Origin: Lactuca virosa
Lineage: Eukaryota > Streptophyta > Magnoliopsida > Asterales > Asteraceae
Direction: 5' to 3'
Assembly: GCA_928212115.1 (NCBI GenBank)
Contig: CAKMRJ010004445.1
Span: 84,719,908-84,783,907, forward strand
Length of the DNA: 64,000 nt
Shown: one piece after another, positions 58,801 to 64,000 of the stretch
Layout of the letters: each line of letters starts with the position of its first letter
Position numbering within the stretch: the stretch's first letter is position 1
The notes under the pieces: generated by a model
What the model saw: the letters and a program-made list of their open reading frames with translations, nothing else
The model's database searches: none
Told to the model about the DNA's origin: nothing
Made by a program: the position numbers and the translations under genes

Positions 58801-59045
58801 ACATTTCGTAATCAACCTCGTCCAACACGTCATCAGCTTCGCCTACAACATCTCTTAGCTGCTTCAGCCACACCATCACAGCCTCTGATCCGTTTTGTCT
58901 CTCCGCCTCTTGCAACTTGGCACGAACCAGGTCCAATGTTCCATGAAGGCTTTTCACCCCAAGCAATGGCGAGTTCATAGGCAGCCATAGACGCCGCCTT
59001 TTTCAGTATCTCTTGGGCAGCGAAAGTGAGTAAAGATTCAGCCAT
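55847..59045 (-). pseudogene. CC-NBS-LRR disease-resistance gene, five frameshifts
   Basis: This intronless gene remnant of about 1060 codons starts at 59045 (MAESLLTFAAQEILKKAAS). The coiled-coil part has ADDVLDEVDYEMLR. The NB-ARC domain has the P-loop VGMGGIGKTALAK, kinase-2 YFLVLDDVW (Trp marks a non-TIR protein), GSGILVTTR, CGGLPFLLNVIGG, CFAYCSIFEKD and MHDL. The LRR part follows (MRILKLKRCWL, LVHLTYLDLS, LTSLTELTITG). Frameshifts lie near 58955, 58000, 57240, 56590 and 56305. Each is a small shift that reading in another frame repairs. It resembles the RGA2/RGA3-type immune receptors that detect pathogen effectors. All key NB-ARC motifs remain, so loss is recent or the sequence has base-call indels. 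Confidence 0.88.
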
Positions 59046-59090
59046 TTACACTGTTGAGAAAACGAGAGAGTGAGATGGTGGAAGAAAGAA

Positions 59091-59094
59091 AGAG

Positions 59095-59132
<38 letters not shown>
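59091..59132. repeat. (GA)n microsatellite in the NLR 5' region
   Basis: A GA run of about 40 bp lies 46 bases upstream of the NLR start codon. GA tracts are common in plant 5' untranslated regions, but no promoter could be assigned. Confidence 0.9.
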
Positions 59133-59137
<5 letters not shown>

Positions 59138-59958
59138 AAGAAGCCAGAGAAATGTGCAGCGGAAACAAATCAAAAGTCCTTTTAAAGGCGTCCTTTAGTC
59201 ATTTCTTAATTTTTTATTTTCTATTTATATATCCATTTGGTTTTTTCACATAGTTTTTATATGTAATATATAGTATAAACAAACATATACGCCGGTTTAT
59301 TTTCACCTTAATTTTAAAACAAGTTTTATTGTAATATGAGACCAACTCATTACGAGAGCTTCAGTAAATTATAAATGCAAGTAATTGTATAAAAAATTAA
59401 AAATTAAATGACAAGATAAAAGTATCTATAACAATACGTATATTAACGTTAAACGCTCTAAATACACTTAGACATGTATCCGTTCAAGCGGAATATATAT
59501 TCAACTTTTACATACATTAGAGACAACCAAATCAAAAGATTAAAAATATACGAGGAAATAAAATTTAGAATAAATGTTGCCCACATTTTGATAAGATTTA
59601 TTGTTTTGTATTATTAGTTTGTACTTAATTAGTGTTTTAAATTAGTTTATACAAATTTGTAGGAATTTTATAGCAAATGCTTTATCGCATAATAAAGATA
59701 TGTAATAATATTAGTATATACAATAAACACATTATATTTTCTTTATGATGAATTAGAAACAAAATATAAATTAGTAGTATTTAAAACCATTGTCATTTTA
59801 GATGCATTAATAAAATCTATTTAGCAATAGAATTCACTGACAATATGTATTTTGTTATATAAATTTAATAAACTAACATAATACATTAATTTGATAAGGA
59901 TAAATGTGAAATTAAAACGTTTGTAACGTCAGTACTTGTCTGTAAATAACAACGAAAA
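59133..59958. other. AT-rich spacer between the NLR and the transposase remnant
   Basis: No gene, long repeat or RNA gene is visible. It should include the NLR promoter (its right-hand side on the minus strand), but I see no convincing TATA box. Confidence 0.5.
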
Positions 59959-61224
59959 ATGCATAGCGATTATGATGACGAGTTGGATTTGCACACACTA
60001 TTGTCTGCAGCACAAGATATGATTCATGAGAGAGGCGAAAGTTCACACCCCGAGAAGAAGCATAGAAAATGGATTAACCGCGATCGAGAGACGGCAAATG
60101 AACTTTTGGTACGTGTTTATTTTGCCCCAGATAGTTTATATGACCTATCGAAATTTGAAGAACGTTTCCGTATTTGTAGAAATTTATTCTTATGTATAGC
60201 TAGAGATTTGGAACGTAATTATGAGTTTTTCCAATTACGATGGGATACTAGAGGTAAACGTAGTTTTACTACAATACAAAAATGTACGGCCGCTCTTAGA
60301 CAATTGGCATATGACATAACCGCAGACGCTTCAGATGAGTATTTGAAAATGTCTGAGAGGACGGGTCGAAAATGTACATATCTTTTCCATGAGTATGTTA
60401 TAGAGCTTTACCGTGACATATACTTGCGACATCCGACTAAAAGTGATGTCGAACATATGCCGCGCATCAAGCTAAACATGGTTTTCCAGGGATGCTTAGT
60501 AGTATTGATTGTACACATTCACGCGAAGTGATCATGGGGTCCCAACTGTTATATTAGAGGCGGTTGTTTCACAAGACTTATGGTTTTGACATGCATTCTT
60601 TGGTATGGCGGGGTCCAACAATGACCTGAATGTGCTTCAAGCGTCTCCTTTATTTAACAATATTTTGCAGGGTAAAGCACCAGACATGTCATACGTTTTG
60701 AATGGAAATGAATATAAGTATGGGTATTACCTAGCTGATGGGATATATCCAGAGTATGATACATTTGTCAAGTCATGATCATTTCCAGCCGATGAAAAAA
60801 GAAAAATATTCAAGTTAGCACAGGAGTCTGCACGGAAGGATGTGGAACGATCGTTTGGAGTCCTAAAACAAAAGTGGCACATAATCAAACATCCAGCACG
60901 GACATGGGACGACGGTGTTGATTTCTTGTGTTATTTTACATAACATGATAATAGAAGAAAATGGCAGGGCTATTTGTTCCTATACCGGGAACGATATACT
61001 TAATCCACCTGCAGTAATACAAGTTGCAGCCCTCTCTGGAGTTTTGGAAATACAAAATCGTGAAACACATCACAATCTACGTCACGATTCGACCGAGCAC
61101 ATATGGGGAAGAGAACTCCAAGGGGGGAAATGACAATGAAGACGAAGAGGATGAGGGCGATGCGAATGCAGACGGTGACGATGAGGCGGATGATAGAGAT
61201 GAGGATGGTGACGACGACGAGTAG
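59959..61224 (+). pseudogene. Harbinger-type transposase remnant (plant transposon protein family)
   Basis: The first 190 codons read DDELDLHTLLSAAQDMIHE, then RKWINRDRETANELLVRVYF, FEERFRICRNLFLCIARDL and CTAALRQLAYDITADASDEY. This is the N-terminal half of the Plant_tran (PF04827) group of PIF/Harbinger transposases. A break follows HMPRIKLNMVFQG. Later fragments in other frames read GFDMHSLVW, GITLADGIYPEYDTFVKS, then RKDVERSFGVLKQKWHIIKH with the catalytic Glu region, and an acidic Asp- and Glu-rich end (61130-61224). At least four shifts or stops are present. I could not find inverted ends. Confidence 0.75.
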
Positions 61225-61382
61225 TATTTGTCTATGATTTTTATGTTTTAAGTTTTTATTTTTTTTAATTAAGTAGTGTAATGTTTTATTTGTTATGGTT
61301 TATGTTTATTTTAGTAATTAAGGTTTTAAATTTCTATGTTTTTAATTAATGAAATTTGGTTTTATATTTTTTATGTTTTCAA

Positions 61383-61590
61383 AAAATTTATTTATGTTAT
61401 AAATTATGTTTTTTATTTAATCTAATGTAACAAAAAATAAAAAAATAAAAATATTTATTTACGTTATAAATTATGTTTTTTATTTAATATAATGTTATAA
61501 AAAATAAAAAAATAAAAATATTTATTTATGTTATAAATGATGTTTTTTTATTTAATATAATGTTACAAAAATAAAAATAAAAATAAAAAT
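61383..61590. repeat. 67-bp tandem repeat, about three copies
   Basis: TTTATTTATGTTATAAA recurs at 61387, 61454 and 61521 (one copy has TTTACG), each followed by TGTTTTTTATTTAATMTAATG. The period is 67 bp. Confidence 0.85.
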
Positions 61591-62184
61591 AAAAGAAAAA
61601 GAATATTGTTAGTGGTAACCATTTCCTGTCTCTAGTGGGTTGGTGGTGAAGGTAACGAAGCGCAGATGTACCCCACTTTTTCGGTGGGTTGGTGTTGACC
61701 ACTCTCCACAACCTGATATGTCACAACAAAATCCATAAACGAATCCACATTAAGATCAGGTAAAAGTACCTCGACGTCGATTTGTCTGAATAAAAGTTTG
61801 TATCTTTAATTATTCAACAAATTGTATGGATAGTAAGATCGAATACAAAATTATAAAGGTCATTATGAAAATTTAACAACAAAATAGCAAAAAAAAACTT
61901 CATTTTAACCTCCTATGTTTATATTTCTTAGTTACTGAAAAAGCTTTTTAATTATTAATAACAAAATAACACTAAATATTATAAATATATAACATATTGA
62001 ATAATAGTCTTATATTTTAAAGATTTTATCAACATATCTCTAATATATTTTATAGAAAATTATTTTATGATTTTTATTGAATATATAACAAATTGTCTAT
62101 TCAATAAACACTATCTTCATGGGGTTGTCAAGGCACTCTAATGGGTTTTATGGCGAGTTTCGGATTAATAATTGAAAGATTTGT
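61591..62184. other. Unassigned spacer
   Basis: The first 130 bp (to about 61720) contain a GTGGGTTGGTG phrase twice and may be the end of the Harbinger remnant. The rest is AT-rich. No gene is seen. Confidence 0.4.
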
Positions 62185-62402
62185 TAAGATAACTACTTTT
62201 TCGTATTTTTACATTTAGACAACTTTTTTGTATAAATTTAACCATTTAATTTATTAAATGTGTTCATATATTATCATTGTCACATGCTATATATTATCAT
62301 TGTCACCTGCTATAGCAGGTGACAATGATAATATATGAACACTGTTAACAACATAAATGGTCAAATGTGTAGAAAAAATAAAATTGTTTAAATATGAAGC
62401 AT
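62185..62402. mobile_element. Palindromic MITE, first copy
   Basis: The arms ACATTTAGACAACTTTTTTGTATA and, reversed, a diverged match near 62360-62395 enclose a perfect 48-bp palindrome (62289-62336). TATATTATCATTGTCAC is present twice on the left side, so the left arm carries a small duplication. It aligns with the second copy at 62513. Confidence 0.7.
62289..62336. repeat. Perfect 48-bp palindrome
   Basis: Each 24-base arm runs ATATATTATCATTGTCACCT then GCTA. The reverse complement is identical, with no loop. It is the centre of the first MITE. Confidence 0.95.
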
Positions 62403-62512
62403 TTTTTTTACAAATTTCTTAAGACTTTTTATAATTTCTTACAACATTTTCAAACAATTTTTTTTATAACTTCCATAAAATTATTTCTTAATGACTTTTC
62501 AGGGTAATTAGC

Positions 62513-62709
62513 TTTTCTTTTTGTTCACATTTAGGCAGCCTTTTTTTGTACACATTTGACCATTTAACTCGTTAAATGTGTTCACATATTATCGTTGTCA
62601 CTTGCTATAGTCGGTGACAATGGTAATATATGATCACATATAACAAGTTAAATGGTCAAATGTGTATAAAAAATTGCATAAACGTGAACAAGACGAAAAG
62701 TTAATTACC
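62513..62709. mobile_element. Palindromic MITE, second copy
   Basis: The left end GGTAATTAGCTTTTC pairs with GGTAATTAACTTTTC on the other strand. Pairing goes on for about 60 bp through ACACATTTGACCATTTAAC, then a less perfect centre (GTCACTTGCTATAGTCGGTGAC). It is 197 bp long with no coding capacity. No clear duplication could be fixed at the flanks. Confidence 0.8.
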
Positions 62710-62840
62710 GTGGTAGCCGGTGACAATGGTAATATATGATCACATATAACAAGTTAAATGGTCAAATGTGTATAAAACAAATTGCATAAAAGTTAATTAC
62801 CGTGGTAGCCGGTGACAATGGTAATATATGATCACATTTG
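62710..62840. repeat. Tandem re-copying of the MITE right half
   Basis: CGGTGACAATGGTAATATATGATC occurs in shortened form at 62612, 62718 and 62810, giving periods of 106 and 92 bp. The second unit lacks the CGTGAACAAGACGA part. The third ends in TTGGGCAGCC. Confidence 0.8.
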
Positions 62841-64000
62841 GGCAGCCTTTTCTTACAACATTCTCAATATGTTTCGTGCGTTGGTGCTAAACTGGATTCT
62901 CAGTCATGTAAACAGAACTGATATTTTCATAATAGACAATAGTAGCTTTGGTTGGCAGACACCGAAGCTCACGAAGGAGGTTGCGAAGCCAGCATATATT
63001 GGCGACGACATTACCAACGCCATGATACTCCGCCTCAATAGTAGATCAAGAAATGACTCCCTTCTGTTTGGAAGACCATGAAATGAGGTTGTCACCTAAA
63101 AATACTCAATAGCTAGAGGTCGAACGATGGTAGATGAGATAGTCACCCCAATCTATATCAAAGTAAGCATGATGATCGGATGATGGTGACACATAAATAT
63201 ACAGTCCATGATCAAGGATCCCACATAGATAACACAAGATGCGTTTGAGAGAATGTAGATGAGGCTCCCGTGGGTCATGCATAAAGAGCCAGATCTGTTG
63301 TATAGTAAAAACAATATCTTGTCTGGTGAATGTAAGGTACTGAAACACACCGACGAGGTTGCGGTAGATAAATGGATCAGCAACTAGAGGGCCAGTAGTA
63401 TCCAACTTATGTGTGGTGTTGGCAGGTGTACGAGTTGGATTTCACTAAAGCATGTGATCTCTAAAGCATGTGATCACGCACTAACATCTCAAAAACATAT
63501 TTTTGCTGAGACAGAAAGAGACAATGAGATGAGTGAGTAAAAGATATCCCAAGAAAGTAGTTGTGAGACCCAAGCTCAGTCATGGCAATCTCTCTGCTCA
63601 GTTGTGCAATAATAGGTTGAAGCAAAGATGTGGATCTGTGGAGGATGCAGTCAGGACAATCTCATCAACATACTGTAGGATGTATGCAGTGTTAGTGCCA
63701 TGGTGATTGATAAATAAGGATGAATCAGTAAGACTGTGATGAAACCCCATGTAAGTAGCATGCTGAGCGAAACGTTGATACCAAGATTGTGGGACCTATT
63801 TAAGGCCATATAGAGATCTCTGAAGGTGGCAAACATAATCCGGATGTTGAGAATCTTGAAACCCTAGGGACTGGTACATGTAAACTGTCTGCTGAAGCTG
63901 ACTGTGAAGAAATACATTCTTCACGTCAAGTTGATGGATAGGCCAATGCCGAGATACTGCCAAGCTGGGTACAATATGTATAGTGTCCGGTTTGACAACC
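62841..64000 (-). pseudogene. Ty1/Copia reverse transcriptase and RNase H, runs off the window
   Basis: Reading the minus strand from 64000, RT pieces are PSTRREECISS-region text, then SQLQQTVYMYQSLGFQDSQH, HPDYVCHLQRSLYGLK and LQYVDEIVL in place of YVDDI. Next come LVGVFQYLTFTRQDIVFT, FMHDPREPHLHSLKRILCYL and DIDWG. RNase H reads NLISWSSKQKGVIS, then IEAEYHGVGNVVANICWLRN. This is a different Copia lineage from B and C. Stops and shifts are frequent. The catalytic YVDD reads YVDE. No LTR is visible inside the window; the MITE cluster adjoins its 3' end. Confidence 0.75.

Noticed and set aside
1..64000. tRNA, rRNA or microRNA genes
   Set aside because: I scanned for tRNA arms and rRNA phrases and saw none. 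tRNA-like matches were only primer-binding sites. The MITE palindromes could fold like microRNA precursors, but nothing else supports that.

Overview
This is plant nuclear DNA, almost certainly from a composite (Asteraceae). A lettuce-like genome is my inference from the LTR signatures (ends such as TGTGACAACC...GGGTGTGACA, and repeated ACTCGNCGAGT palindromes) and from the RPL14, GEX1 and CNL-type remnants. No database search was run. I see no intact cellular protein-coding gene. The window is a retrotransposon-dominated stretch with a decayed disease-resistance gene near the right end.

Left part (1-15 kb). A solo LTR of a Ty3/Gypsy chromovirus-type family (426-9769, duplication TCATT) is split by a block of about 6-7 kb that holds three roughly 1-kb tandem units and a second solo LTR (1670-4671, duplication TTATC). 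It also carries a 30-bp minisatellite. Next comes a degenerate Ty1/Copia region (about 10.0-14.7 kb) ending in a clear LTR (13882-14682).

Centre (15-51.6 kb) is a nest of insertions whose order can be read. The outermost layer is the 3' end of a Gypsy element: a 48-bp minisatellite, internal remnants at 15.1-16.0 and 38.6-39.2 kb, a polypurine tract, and a 3' LTR at 39244-51580. Copia B (15983-38565, duplication AGGCT/AGGTT) sits in its internal part. Copia B was in turn hit by a PIF/Harbinger DNA transposon (20899-24777, duplication TTA) inside the reverse transcriptase and by Gypsy D (26441-37763, minus strand, duplication CATTG) in its 3' untranslated part. The outer 3' LTR received a solo LTR (39393-41930, duplication GTTGG) and Copia C (42005-49928, minus strand, duplication CCTAA), a relative of Copia B. 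Every pol gene examined has stops, frameshifts or lost catalytic residues, so none looks autonomous. The Harbinger element carries an antisense fragment resembling the gamete karyogamy gene GEX1.

Right part (51.6-64 kb). Two exon remnants of a ribosomal protein L14 gene (51978-52530) are followed by a long-terminal-inverted-repeat element with doubled arms (52.86-54.79 kb), a CC-NBS-LRR pseudogene with five frameshifts (55847-59045, minus strand), a decayed Harbinger transposase of another lineage (59959-61224), a cluster of palindromic MITEs (62.2-62.84 kb) and the end of another Copia pol on the minus strand that runs off the window.

The parts do not form a pathway. What links them is the order of insertion. 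The most unusual items are the GEX1 fragment in the Harbinger element, an extra acidic/coiled-coil reading frame upstream of gag in Gypsy D, a duplicated GGTTAACC palindrome in the Copia leaders, and short palindrome arrays shared by LTRs and leaders of unrelated elements.
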